64,000 nucleotides of DNA from Crambe crambe (lineage: Eukaryota > Porifera > Demospongiae > Poecilosclerida > Crambeidae), in contig OZ004585.1 in the NCBI GenBank assembly GCA_963924555.1, forward strand, positions 757,488 to 821,487. The letters run 5' to 3'. Numbering within the stretch: the first letter of the stretch is position 1; each line of letters starts with the position of its first letter. Below, piece after piece: positions 22,466-34,768 of this stretch. A program made the translations under genes and the position numbers. The notes below the pieces were generated by a model, which was not told where the DNA came from, ran no database searches, and saw nothing but the letters and a program-made list of their open reading frames with translations.

Positions 22466-22775
22466 TAACCTATAAAACATGCAGGACTGATAATAGTACA
22501 ACACAAGATTGACCAAAACAAGCAATTGACACAATAATAGTATATACTAGGGCAATTTTTACAGCGAGCAAGCAAGTATTTCTATAGCTTTTAGAGCTGA
22601 TATTCATTTGTGCTTCAACTCCTTGCATTACTTAGAAGATTTTCCAGGCAGCTGCATACATAGAATAGAAAGCTGTAATGGTAGATAAGCCTTGTGGCTG
22701 CTGCCCAAAAGCTTCTTGCAATTACAATTTGAGCATGGATATTATGCACCCACTGGGTGCTACTATACTGCAAAT
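22466..22775. other. No feature recognised
   Basis: AT-rich spacer. 'agggcaatttttacagcgagcaagcaag' near 22551 has a relative at about 37269 ('agggcaatgtgcaac ... gcgagcgagcaagcaag'), so part is a dispersed repeat. Confidence 0.4.
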
Positions 22776-23042
22776 GAGTGCAAAAATATTTCTTCTAAAT
22801 TAGTAGGGATGGCCTCAAGATTATGACTGCAGCAAACCAAGCTGTGTGGCCCGCTGGATTATATATATATTATGACTGCAGCATTATATCAACCAAGCCG
22901 CATGGCCCCAAAAATCTAGCTAGAGTATGTACTTTGATTGCAGCATCAAGCCTGGTTTGATATGATGCTACAGTCATAGTCCAGCTAAATTTTGAGGCCA
23001 TCCCTACTTAACATTTTTATTTAGAAGAAATTTTTTGCACTC
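22776..23042. mobile_element. MITE with GAGTGCAAAAA ... TAGGGATGGCC termini
   Basis: Ends GAGTGCAAAAATATTTCTTC and the inverse, followed inward by 'agtagggatggcctcaa' on both sides. A half element of the same family is at about 37705-37830 and an older relative near 7418-7660. Confidence 0.75.
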
Positions 23043-23274
23043 ACTTATTTCCATTCTTTTTCTTTGTAATTGCATATGACAATTCATAGATAAGTGCAGT
23101 CAAGACAATGCCCCGACCCTTGAACCAAACATGATATCAGGGTATTTTGTAATGAATTTGTCTCTTTGTAGCTTATAGCTGCACAGGACAAGAATATTTT
23201 GTTTTCAGCTAGGAATATAACATCAAACTGTTTTTTCACTATAAAGCACTTATCACACTAGTAGCAATATATAC

Positions 23275-23614
23275 CTGAAGAAGGAATGCTTGCATCCATT
23301 TCTATAGATAAATAAATATTTTAAAAATGATATTAGCTAGCTATTGATGTTAGCAGGTAACTAAGTGTTTGACTTACCAAGGTTCAATACTTGTTGTATA
23401 TCATCCCATTCTGGATTAGCATTGTTCATGAACCACCACTCCACAACTTTCCTCAAGGCAATTTGATTATCCTTTTGGCAAGAAACAGTAATGACATCCA
23501 TTACTGAACTAGGCAAACGTAGAAAAGATGCAACCCTAATCCACTGATCCGATAACTTAAGTAACATTTTAGCAGCATTAGCGATTGTCAAGGGTTCTTG
23601 AACTTTCCCATCAC
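23275..23614 (-). CDS. Gene A, death-domain exons 4 and 5
   Basis: Exon 4 (23614-23378) reads GDGKVQEPLTIANAAKMLLK, then LSDQWIRVASFLRLPSSVMD, then WWFMNNANPEWDDIQQVLNL: a death-domain pattern. Exon 5 (23301-23275) is 27 nt (EMDASIPSS). Splice sites are standard and phases agree with exon 3. The true 3' end after exon 5 was not identified. Confidence 0.7.
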
Positions 23615-23787
23615 CTGCACATTAATTGAAAAGAATTTCATAAACTGTATTTTATATTATACATCTTAGGTTCTGCATTATAGCTATTATATAAATTATG
23701 TGACTGGATTTGAGGAAAAGGTATAATTTCATGCAAAATGTTAAAAGCCATTAGCTGGTCACATGTTATAGCCCGAATTATCCTTAC

Positions 23788-25719
23788 CTAACCATTTCAT
23801 ATGGCTAGATCCTGGAAGGATGCTGTTATTTTTTTCACATTTCATGGATGTATCACTGTGGTAAGAACATGTGTGTTTTTCATTTATCTTCCCACATCTG
23901 CAGTCAAATACAATATTGAAATTGAAATCATGGCCATTGATGATGTTTATCTTCTCCAAACATTGCAGAATAATTGAAGCAATCTGGTGATAATTAGTTG
24001 GCTTTTTCTGATCATCTGACTTCACATATATTTCTATATATGGCGACTCAAATGCAACAGTAACAAGGCATTGAAATTCTTCAGGTCTTAACATTACACA
24101 GTTCTTATACAAGCACATGGGATTACCAGAGTGATCATTTGATATAATCCATAATCGATTCAATAGACATGATATCAGCATTGAAATGAACTCATTACTT
24201 GTAGAAGGACACTTTATAATCATAGGAATAAGATTCAAATCAATAGAACTTTCACAAAATGTCTTTCTGTCCATTTTATTCAAAGGTTGAAGCAAGGAAG
24301 GCATGATATATCTGGCATCACCATCAAAAGGAGCCATTATCATCAACTTGGCGAATAAAATTATAAAGTCCTTGTCGGATATATTATATTTCAATTCATT
24401 AGTATAGACTCCAATCTCATTGAGCAAGTCTGCTTTGGTGACAATTGATGACTGCCAGCCATCTAAATGTTCAATTTTATCATAGAGAGAGGAAAATATC
24501 TTTGAAAAAATTGTAATTCCTGAAAAAACAATATCCGGTAGAGCATCTTTGAAGTAAAGTAACATATTGTGTTCCGACAGATATTGAAGTGCTACTTCGA
24601 CTGTTGGCCTGTCCATATTCAAAAGTTTGCCGATTTTCATACAGTGTCCTTCAACACTTAAAATAGCCAAATTTGAAGAGGTAATGCATTCTTTTAATTT
24701 GAAACCAAATACATGCCATGCAAATGGGAATTTCTTGGAATCAGTTACTGACATAGCATGCTCAATAACTCTGCAACCAGTGTCACGATCTTGTCTTTCT
24801 GGTGTTTTATAATTGAGGGGAAAAATCTGGTCTTCACTACTTGAATTGCCTAGATTTTCACATAGGAGAGCAATTTTTTCTTGAATGTTAACATCCTCTT
24901 TGATATATGTTCCAATAATGAGCAATTTAGAGTTTGGTGTTGCAGTTTGTAACAAAGCATCCCATTCAGTCTGATGCAACTCCTTAGATAAATCAGTAAC
25001 AAAAGCATAGAAAGTCACATTCCTGATAAAGACTTTCAAAAGTTCACCGAGTTTGAAAAAGTTAGATCCACAATTAATCACATGGAGTAATTCCATTTTC
25101 CCTTTAGTTTGGTATTGGGACATGAAATCGATAGTATTTACCATGCTATCAGCTTCAAAAAATTGATCAAGATCTAAATTTTGTTTCGATTCATGTTCAT
25201 TTAACTTGTGTGCATCCACACTCTTTGCCGGAATAATTTGCTTTTCATGCTCTTCAGATTTGTGTGTATCCACACTTTCTTCCGAAGTGGTTTGTTTTTC
25301 ATGTTCTTCATCCACAATCTTTTCCGGAACAGTTTGCTTTTCATGTTCTGCAGATTTGTGTGCATCCACACTCTTTGCTGAAGTAGTTGTCTTATCAATC
25401 ACTTTTGGTGATGGTGATGCTTGAGAAGGCTCTACTTCAGACTGACTCTCTTCAGGAATTATTGAAAATGCTATGATTTCATTATGATGCTTGGTTTCCA
25501 TCTTTTTAAACATAGCACGATTATGATCAGCAGGTCGATAATAAATCTCATGCTCAACTGATGATATGGTTTTTGGATTTGTGGGCACAGGTTCTTGAAG
25601 TGCAATGTGTTTAGCACTTGTAACTTCAGAATCAGAGACTCCAAAAAAGATAACTGATGCAATCCTTAAATCAAGAGAACCTTTGTCCATTGCTTTATCA
25701 AAAATATCAGCAGCTTCAT
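23788..25719 (-). CDS. Gene A, exon 3: dead second GTPase plus COR-like region
   Basis: It aligns by eye with gene B's GTPase exon from its first residues (DEAADIFDKAMDKGSL versus DDAVKELFSNAMEKGYV). The P-loop is lost: GVAGSGKSS in gene B is GVSDSEVTS here. DTGGQPQF has become NCGSNFFK, and GTHHDEY has become GTYIKED. A charged tandem repeat (HEKQ / KSVDAHKS units, about 25195-25400) fills the region before the degenerate switch II. The COR-like part (FPFAWHVFGFKL, VALQYLSEHNMLLYF, ARYIMPSLLQPL) and the Cys/His tail (FDCRCGKINEKHTC, then W) are kept. The acceptor is ACATAG|AT and the donor TTAG|GTAAGG, both phase 1. It is probably a non-hydrolysing pseudo-GTPase used for contacts. Confidence 0.75.
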
Positions 25720-25781
25720 CTATGTAAGGTTAACAAAACAATAAAACCAATGAAACTTGGAATGGGTCATTAGTGACTTAC

Positions 25782-27659
25782 CTCTAGCTTTCTCTGAAGC
25801 TTTTTGTTTTTGAAACCATGCTAATTCAGACTTCTTGAGTTCACTTACTTGTTGATTGTTACATTCACATGTGTTAGATTCCAACATTAACTTCTTTATG
25901 ACATAAAAATGCTTTATATTTGATGCTGAGCAACTTATATATATATTGCTGTTATTGCAAGCTAATGTTAAATCAAATTCTCTTTCTTCAAGCCAACGTG
26001 GTACTATTCGCTGAAGCTGCACATTTAATGTAGATAAAATATGGTAGTAGATATCTTCACTCAAGATGGCATCATTATATGAAACACAGTCAACTCGAAT
26101 AAATTGGGAAAATTCAGTAAGTATAACACAGATACATTCATTTACTATAAATTTAAACTGATTCCGGCAATATTGAATACAAGGTTTGTTATTATCAAGT
26201 GGTATTCTCCATCTCGTATTGCCAATGATAACTCCAGCTAATGCAGTTAACAGTCTCGTAAACACACCGGTAGCAACGTATTCAGACTCTGGAACAATGT
26301 ACAAGGGGGATACATCACTGTTTAAATTCTCCAAAATGGCTCCATAATCATCCTTTTGGGGTACTGGTAATATTGAAGGAACAAAATAACAAATCTCGTG
26401 TCCAGGAAGATTTATTTTGACACTCAAATGATGCTCTTCCAGAAATTCCATAAACCAGCAGTCATCAATTTTAGATGGTTTCTTCTTGAGAAGGGATGTA
26501 TAAAAGCTCATAGGCATGATTCCCTTTTGAACTAAACTCTTCCATTCCGGTTCAAGAAGTCTAGGATCATAACAAAACAGAGAAGCAAGAACTTTTAACA
26601 AAGCTTTCGGATCGATTATTACAAAGTTTTTCATGTTCTCTTTTTCAGATAGATGATACCACATGATCACACCAAGCTCGTGAAAGTACATTAATGCAGC
26701 TTTAGGTTCCTCAACTTTGTACTCTTTGCCAATTGAAATAGCTTCATCTAAGGGGATGATACCAATACTGATACAATCAGTGTAGCACTTTTTTTGTAAG
26801 GCTAGTTTGAATAGTTGCCATGAGCGAGGAATTTCAATATCTGAAGATTCATTGGCACAAGTTGATATAGTGTTTCTAAGTGATTCTATTCCTGAATCAT
26901 CAACTTCCCTTCCTGATCTTGTATTATCGACTTTGTGTATGTAAGACTCTCCATGTTGCTGTACAGGATAAAGTGATATGCTACTCTTGTTTTCACTGGC
27001 AAACTGACCGATATTGTGATCAATGCCTTGGAGAATTTCATTTGAAGCAGTTGCTTTATCTTTGTATGTGCCAATGACGACAGCTGCAGTAGAAGCCTTC
27101 TGGGAATCTTTTGATTTCAACTGTAGAGGTAAATTTTCTTCTTTTCTTTGTGTGTTATATGAAAAAGCTTGGACAAATGACAGATTACGGTGCAATATAT
27201 CTCTATTAGTGAAAGGAGATACAGTTGGCTCAAGGAAAGACTTGCAAGGTCGGATTTCTGGCTTCTCATCAAATTTTTCTAAATCACTCAAACGGAAAAC
27301 TATTCCATACAAACATTTCAATCGAGCAAAGCAAGGCAGTAAATCTTGGAATATCGGCTGACCTCCAGTGTCCCACATGGTGAGAAAGATTTTACTTTGA
27401 CAGTCTCTGGGTAGATCCAGTAATGGTTTAAAGGCACCTCCTGCAATAGTTGCCAATGATTCACGATAGAGAAATTCAGGTTCCATAACTATTGTGGGTC
27501 GTTCGTTATCATCTATAGGCTCGTTTTTCAGATGCTTTCGGAGACTTGTCTTTCCAACACCAGTGTGGCCTATCAAAATGACATGAATTTGAGTTTCATC
27601 TTTAACAAGATCACCACCTGTAGATATCTTTATTAAGCCAATCCAAGTCTTTTCTGTTT
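25782..27659 (-). CDS. Gene A, exon 2: intact GTPase plus COR-like region
   Basis: From the acceptor TTGTAG|AA it reads ETEKTWIGLIKISTGGDLVK and then the P-loop GHTGVGKTS. WDTGGQPIFQDLLPCF is an intact switch II, and VIGTYKD fills the NKxD place. The COR-like half follows (IPRSWQLFKLALQKK, ALMYFHELGVIMWY, CYFVPSILP) and a Cys-containing tail ending LAWFQKQKASEKAR before donor AGAG|GTAAGT. It is joined in phase to exon 1 upstream and exon 3 downstream, so one protein carries a working-looking and a dead GTPase in tandem. A self-standing GTPase gene is unlikely because both flanking junctions fit. Confidence 0.8.
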
Positions 27660-27846
27660 CTACAATAGATATATAGAGGAATGATAATGTTATTAAGTTT
27701 GGATGGATGGATTTAATACACTTTGGTGGTTGAAGTTATTTTTTACACAATTGCTACAGTATAACTGTATTACTATATAGTTAAGTGCCAATCACCACTG
27801 GTAAAAATCCCATTGATTATAACATTAATACGAAAAGGCTACTTAC

Positions 27847-29479
27847 CTAGTAAATGCTGAAGTTCATCAGCTAATTCTGAATAAGTATGAGGCCTGAACT
27901 GCGTGTCCTTTGAAAGCCATTTTTGTTCAATCACATTCTTCAGAATATGTTGGCCAGGAATTTCAACATGGGAAGTATTACCACCATGAGACAAAATATG
28001 AAGTATGACTTCCTTCATCCACAGCAAGTCATCATGTGGTAGTGATTCTGAAATGCTATATTGATCGCTGGGTATTTCATCAGTGAACGAGTCACCATAA
28101 ACAGGGATGAATTTTGCTTTGTATTCACCACCATCCTCTTGAATTAATATGTGGTCAGTGGACACCTTTACCTTATGGTTAAGCTTTTCAAATCTCTTTG
28201 CACCACTTGCAATATTCGAAAGGAGAGATATCTGAAGTAGATCGATATCTGATTCATCATAATTAGTGGGAAAGGTAATTTCTTCAAGAAACTTTAACTT
28301 CTCAGTGATTACCACAGGATATTTTTGCAATCCTTCCTCTTCTGGTGGATAATACAACCCTTTAATAGATGGTACTTCTTTATGATCACGAATCAAAGCT
28401 TCCAGATACTTAATATACTTGATATCGATCTCGGATTCCTCAGAAAACTGATTTGGATAAACAAGAGCCATACACTCTTCGGCCTGATGATGAGCAGATT
28501 TTATGATCTTACCTTGTTTCTCATGTGCTGGAGATGATTCTATTGGAGGTAACGAGACATTTGTGAGTATGTTCCAATGCTTTAGTGCCACTTTGTGGTC
28601 ATTAAAACGGTAAGATTTTACAGATGTATCTTTAAAAGCTTCTATTTTCTTTGGATAGAGAGGTTGATAGAGTAACATCTTTAAGAAAGAATCAGGAATC
28701 TGAACACGAACTATAACACTTCCTCCTTGAACTCCAGCTAGTAATATCTTAGTGTCATCGATTCCTATATATTTGCTCAGATGTAGCCTGAAACTGAACA
28801 GATCACTAATCTTGTATTGATCTTGATTTTTGTCAATAATAAAAATAGTGCTAAAATGATCAGTAAGATCTGACTGACACATCTCGCTGCAATCAATTAC
28901 TCTGCAATCCACATATTTTTCAAAGCTCTTGATGTAATTATCTGCTTTTGTTTTGTCTTGTTCGGATCCAAACTCTTGAATGAGTTTACTTATAAGAATG
29001 CCAAAATTTATGAAAGACTGATGTTCATCAATTTTTTTCGTGAGCTTCTCCACATTGTTTATTTCATCCCTAGTCTTAGGATCGATTGAAAGTATATTTA
29101 AGATCATACGACACCGACGGGAAAAATTCTCATCATTAGTTGTTTTTGATAAAGTTTCACAAAAATTATCAAGCAATTTGCTGAATTCCCATTTTATATC
29201 TTCTGTTTTTTCCCTTATACGTGCTAAATAGCTTTGTTTAGGAGGCCAGTTAAATGCACCTTGGCTTATTGATTCAGAAGATGGGTGGGTTAATTTTTCC
29301 ACTTTTTCTTGGGGGAGATAACATGTTTCAGAGGATAGAATGTTTTTGTCTTCTTGCATGTCATGTGTTCCAGGTGGAGTGTGGTGATCTGCACAATCAT
29401 GATTGTTGGAATATAAAAATGAACTAAGGCCAGGGAATGGTTGGGTCAAAAAACAAGTGTTTGACAGATATGTGGCCAA
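27847..29479 (-). CDS. Gene A, exon 1: helical domain and kinase-like lobe
   Basis: The start is MATYLSNTCF at 29479, or the exon begins at an acceptor near 29388 (GCAG|ATCACC), as paralogues suggest. The first 200 residues form a helical domain (AFNWPPKQSYLARIREKTED ... HQSFINFGILISKLI) repeated in four other places in this window. The middle (FRLHLSKYIGIDDTKILLAG) resembles a module common in sponge death-domain proteins. The last third looks like a decayed protein kinase C-lobe: HKVKVSTDHILIQEDGG in place of HRDLKxxNILL, FIPVYGD in place of DFG, and EQKWLSKDTQFRPHTYSELA like subdomain XI. It lacks catalytic Asp in both loops. The donor CTAG|GTAAGT joins exon 2 in phase 1. Confidence 0.7.
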
Positions 29480-32050
29480 AAATTAATGTATGCGATAGTG
29501 AAGTCAAATAGATACCTCAACCTTGCTATTATAGAGGTAGCTAAACAATGCGTGAGTTATGTACATGTACACTTGCATAGGCATATAGGAAGCTAATTGA
29601 AAGTGGGGAGCTGAAATTTCAAAACCACACCCACTCTAACATAACCATACCCTTCTGCAGAGAAAAGTAGCAAAGGCTAGTGATCCTTCTTGTGGCTAGT
29701 ACCCAGCTAGTGGGAACATCATAAACTTGATCCCCCTGGCTTGAAGAGAAGGATGCCAGGGGACAAGCCACAGAACCAGCAGAAGAACCAATGGTAAAAT
29801 CGCAGTAAAAAAACGAGCATGCGTGGGCAGTATAGACGTCTTACTTTGTCACTGCAAATGCAGAGACGGCAGAAATGGGGAAAGAATTTTGTTTGCCCAA
29901 AGATGCTGCTTAAGTAGCAGCACTGCTTTGCAGCTAAAAAAAAGACTACCTTATCCCAAAGTATCTTTTCTTAACTTGCCAAATTGAAGATCTGTTGGCC
30001 CTAGCACTTTTTGGCCTTCGAAATAATTGTTTTTAGTGTGATTGCAGCTAAATTACAAGCATGCAAGATAGTTAAGGTTCCAAACTTGGAGCAATGAAAG
30101 TCTAGCTACTCTACTACCTGCATATGAAGTAATTACATACTAAGTAGAAAAACAACAACAACAAACAAAATGACGTAATTAATTAATAATGGATTCCACT
30201 GCTTCCCAGAACTAGCTACGTGTCGAATTCTTTCACAACTGCACTCTACTATGGCTACTTACTACCGAAAATTTCTTTGTCTTCAATGCATTCTGAGCTG
30301 CAGCTTGATACACTCTTCCCACTTTGCCATTTTTGCTTTCTGTGACGTATGTAAGTGACAATCCTTACTTTTTTCAGTAGAGCTCCAATGAAAAATCATC
30401 AAGCAATTTGCTGAATTCCCATTTTATTTCTTCTGTTCTTTCCATCATACGTGCTAAATAGCTTTGTTTAGGAGGCCAGTTAAATGCACCTTGGTTTATC
30501 AATTCAGAAAATGGGTGGCTTAATTTTTTCACTTCTTCTTGGGGGAGATAACATATTTCATCTTCTTCTATGTTGTATGCTCCAGATGGAGTGTGGTGAT
30601 CTGTCATTGTTAGATAAAAACGAGTTTGAGCTTATGGTTGATGGTCAAAATAACAAGTGCTTGACAACACGGTAAATTAAGGCATGGGTCAAGCTTTGCT
30701 GCAGAATTTTTGTACTAATAAGTGACAAGATTTGAGAAAGGTAAAGTAAAAATGGAGTTATTAGTACCACTTTATAGATCATTTTTAGAAGTATATTGAT
30801 AACTTTGCTTTACTGTGTAATCTTTGAGCGCTTTGGTTATCTAAGGCATGTAAAACGTGGGAACAATGATCAGATAAAGTTTTGGGTAGATAAGTGCTTG
30901 AAAAGTTGTAGTGTTCGACTTGTAAGTTTTATCGTATGTTTAAGCTATTTGATTCCTGTGGAAACTGTGCTAGCCTGGGTTGGAATCTAAACACTGGCTG
31001 TGTTTTAATGAACACTTAGTCCTGGGGTCGAAAGAGACTAATAATATTCATCCAGCACCTCCAAAGTTGGATGGCCCCTACCACATCCTCTTCCTATCTA
31101 CATGTAGCTAAGTTGTATTCGGTAGAAATCATCAATATTAATTTTTATTATTCTATGGGGAATTTCCCTTATTCCTGTACACTATGCTTAAATGCCCTCT
31201 GTAATTGAACATTGAAATTTGGGAACGTAGTTCCGGGTGAGATAGCTCACTTCAACTCAAGCACTTTCCCACTTCAAAGTTTTCCCACTTCCTGAAATTT
31301 GGCAGGAAGTTAGACAAAGGACCGAAGATACTGTGGAGGCAAAGAAACAAAAAAAATTTTTTTTTTTTTAAAACCCATCTGTGAGATTGTACCTTTTCTC
31401 AAATCTTGTTGCCTATAGTATATTGTTTTTGCTATGGGTACATGTACTAACTACATGACATGTTGTAGTCTTGTATATCTAGTACATTATCTTCTTTTTC
31501 AGTTGAGTGTATTAAATTTGACGGTTTTGGCGGTCCGTCTTGAAACCGCCAATAATAATTTATTATGATGATGTATTTTATAGCATAAAATAGTATAAAA
31601 GTATCTTTTTAAGGGCCCTAACATGTAGTGGAGCAAAACTGAAAGAAAGAATGGAACGGACGATGATTGATATTATGATTTTCAACGGGTGGTCGAAAAT
31701 TGGTGTCGGTGGTCGATAAATGATTTTTTAGTTGACGTAGTAGATTCAGCATAGCAAAATCTCTATCCAATTGTGAGAAAAATAATTTATATGACGTTAT
31801 AGAGGATGAAATTATCTTTCCTATGGTTGTTGTTTGAGACTTTGACGACCGTCGGTTAGGGAGATATGGTGCGAGGGGCAAAGTATGGTCGATAATCGGT
31901 GGCTTACGCTACTTCCTATCGAAAAGCAGTTAGCCTAGCCTTAATTAACTAGTGAAATACAAAATGTAGCTATGCGATGTTGAAGTCAAATTTCTGTACC
32001 ATACAAGCATACGCACTCATATCTCCACAGGAAACAAACCACCACTTAAT
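29190..32050. repeat. Second segmental duplication, copy 1
   Basis: Matches about 60300-64000 in the same orientation with about 97% or better identity over long stretches (for example 30240-31556 and 62140-63452). Internal sections differ: 31557-31900 is replaced by other sequence at 63453-63870, and the other copy has a tandem duplication plus a MITE at 60577-61575. Confidence 0.85.
30262..30607 (-). pseudogene. Truncated gene-A first exon plus small basic exon
   Basis: The exon at 30607-30374 encodes MTDHHTPSGAYNIEEDEICY and AFNWPPKQSYLARMMERTEE, then stops at SLELY. A second exon-like piece at about 30345-30262 reads ESKNGKVGRVYQAAAQNALK TKKFS and is repeated at 59295-59213 and 62245-62163. 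The in-frame stop suggests a fragment, though a short protein is possible. Confidence 0.5.
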
Positions 32051-32280
32051 AGTGAGTATGCACCTAACAGCAATTTAATTTTGGGTGGGCATTAATTGGG
32101 GCGAGCCTGAGCAAGTCCCACACTAGCATGTTGGCTGGCGGAGTTTGAATTATATATATATATTTCGTACATTCTAACAATAGTGGTTTTTCTCTGTGGT
32201 AACATTACATCACAGTAGCTACATTGCACATGCATATATAAACGTGCTAAGAGAGGGTTGAGAACATCTTAGGAAGCCTA
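31557..32280. other. No gene recognised
   Basis: Contains 'tttgacggttttggcggtcc' motifs near 31518-31550, related to internal motifs of the MITE at 60873-61420, and a TA microsatellite at about 32150-32162. The end of this stretch (31900-32040) reappears at 63866-64000. Confidence 0.4.
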
Positions 32281-33330
32281 TATCAAGAAATCTAGCAAGA
32301 CATGCTTCCCCAGAGAAAAGAATGTCTTGGCATCGAATAGCAGAGAAATTTTAGTTTGCTATAGCTAGCTACTAAATTAAGAATAGAAAGCCGACAAACT
32401 CAGATGTAGAAGGGAGACTCAGCGTGCTTCCAAGACTGCTGAACAGAAAGAAGAAAGTAGGAGATAGAAGGCAAGATACCCTTCTCAAAGCACAGCTACA
32501 GAGAAAAGACAGTGCTTGAGGGAGAGTGCAAGTCAGCAGTTGATGTCACAGACAGCTGAGGAAAGAGAGGCCAGTCTCAAAAAAATGCAGACCAGAGATT
32601 GTCTTCAGAAAGAGAGGCTATTCTCACTGTTTCACCCTTGCTAAAAGGGAACATGCATTACATTCAGCACATCATAGACAGCGCTTGAGGGAGAGTGCAA
32701 GTTAGCAGTTGATGTCACAGACAGCTGAGGAAAGAGAGGCCAGTCTCAAAGAATGCAGACCAGAGATTGTCTTCAGAAAGAGAGGCCATTCTCACTGTTT
32801 CACCCTTGCTAAAAGGAAACGTGCATCACATTCAGCTCAGGCTCGCCCCACAATGCATTGCATTTGTCTAGTTAGAGTACTGTGTGAAGAACCAGCAGTG
32901 AGTGGAACCAAAGTGCCGAGGCGCAGTGCTGGAAGCATCTATGGTACCATGGTGGTGGTGGATGTATGTCAAAATAGTAGCACACCGTGGTACCGCATGT
33001 TCATACACCCACACAATACATTGCACGCCTGAGCATGCTAACCAGAAGCATGTAGAGCAAGCTCAATTTGAACAAAGACTACAGGCCACAGAAAGCTAAG
33101 AGCACCTTGAGATGACAGTCTAGGCATTGAACAACTACAAGCCATGATTAGCGGTGACTGGAAAGCCAAGAGCAGCTAGAGAACTGAGGACTATGCTCCA
33201 GAAAGAACAGAAACAGCAGAGATAACAGTCTAGGCGAATTTACATTGCTTGAGTAGACAGCATTATGAGAGCCATGATGAGCGTGAATAAAGACTACAGG
33301 CCAGATGATTAGAGCCTATTCCTACTTCAG
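32281..33330 (+). mobile_element. Possible Helitron-type relic with tandem repeats
   Basis: Two tandem units of about 175 bp (about 32510-32680 and 32690-32850) translate in part to QTAEEREASLKECRPEIVFR and similar Arg/Glu-rich repeats. Further on comes QKHVEQAQFEQRLQATES. Such REARLQ-type repeats are familiar upstream of Helitron helicases in sponges and other invertebrates. No Rep or helicase domain is visible, frames are broken, and ends were not found. The identification is tentative. Confidence 0.3.
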
Positions 33331-33420
33331 TCCCATAACAGGCCAAGGGAGTGAAGTTGGAATAGTTAGCTTGTATGTAATTAGCTACTGGTTTAGCAAC
33401 TCTTTGCTAAGTTACCTCAC

Positions 33421-34210
33421 TTAACAAGTTAGTCTTTAAAAAGACTAATGTCTCAGCACTGGTAGCCAGCGAAGGCAATTTCTTAATAGTGCACACTCAA
33501 TTCTAGCTAAATTTGAAGGGTATAGAGTTAGGTTTCAATTCCTGAAAATTTATACTCTCTGGTAAGCGGTGTCCATGCAAGGCTTGTACTCAGCTTTCCT
33601 GATGTCTGGGTCAGTGGCTCATGTAGTTGTTGCTTGGCTTCCTGTTGCCTAGTCGTAGCTTGGTAATATTGGTGATGGGTAAGGGGTTACTTGACTGAAG
33701 TTCACTCCCTTGTTGCTGAACTTCTTTGAATCGCACACAGCCATCCTTACTTCTCCTATTTATTTAGAATAAATATTTTTTCCTTTAGCTACTTGTACAC
33801 TTATCATTGATTTATTTTGCAGGTATAATAAATTATAAGGAGCAAATTTTTTCACATTATACTGAAGACTGAAGATCTTATTTTTTGCTGTCTTTGTTGT
33901 TGTTTTTTTGTTTGTGTGTTGTTGTTAATGTTGTGTTTTTTTTAAGTGAGCGAGCTTTTATGGTGGTCATAGCTATAGCTTGGCTCTCTTTCAGCTACTT
34001 GTGACTTTGTAGCTTCTGTTCTTGCTATTTAAGGGCTTTCTTGCAGGCTCTGCTAGATGATCTTGAGCTTTGTACCCACTATTTATGGCTTTCACGTTGG
34101 TTTTCTTACTTACTACAAACATCCAGTTTGGCTCTCTTTCTGCTTTCTCACAACTCAAAATCTTAACTTGACTTCGTAACTTCTGTTATTCATTATTTTG
34201 CTGTTCAGCT
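33421..34210. repeat. Dispersed repeat pair with 36479-37020
   Basis: The two stretches share long similar runs such as 'ctgaagactgaagatcttat', 'gtggtcatagctatag' and 'gggctttcttgcaggctc' in the same orientation, with many indels. The class is unknown and no coding signal was seen. Confidence 0.7.
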
Positions 34211-34291
34211 GGTGTCAAAGTTTAGGGGACCCCGTAGTTTTAGGGACCCCCGTCCCCAAATCTACTGACCATAGGGCCTAGGGACTCCCAG

Positions 34292-34602
34292 CAGTGGCGT
34301 AGCCAGGATTTAAGGTAAGGGGGTGCTTTATCCGGGCACAGAGCACCCGGAATTTTTTTGTGTACCATGCCCCCTAAAAACCGTATGTGGCCACGCCCAC
34401 TAATGTTGACCTTAGACCTTTTTACTATTATTGAATGTTGCATCGCGCTACAAAGCTGTGAGGTTAGTGATCAATCTAGCTTAGTTTCGCAGGCCCGCTA
34501 GCTAGTGACTGACAGATTAGATACACGTAGTGAAGGTTCAGCAGTTCAGCTAACAAAGGGGGTGTTCGAGCACCCAGAGCACCCTGTCTGGCTACGCCAC
34601 TG
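34292..34602. mobile_element. hAT-like MITE
   Basis: 311 bp with inverted ends CAGTGGCGTAGCCAG / CTGGCTACGCCACTG, continued inward by 'gggggtgct' and its approximate inverse. CAGTGGCG-type termini are typical of hAT elements. No 8-bp target duplication is clear. Confidence 0.75.
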
Positions 34603-34768
34603 CCCAGCCCTTGTGGCTTTTATCAGAGAGCGTAATTGTTCAGTGCTTTTGGAAATCCCTATAGTTGCTTGGTAGCTAATGATGCAAGGGGTCCCTTAGA
34701 GGAGAAATTTTTTTCGCTCACTTGTCTACACTGTTTTAAGCTCTTAGTACTAGCCCATAATATTAACC

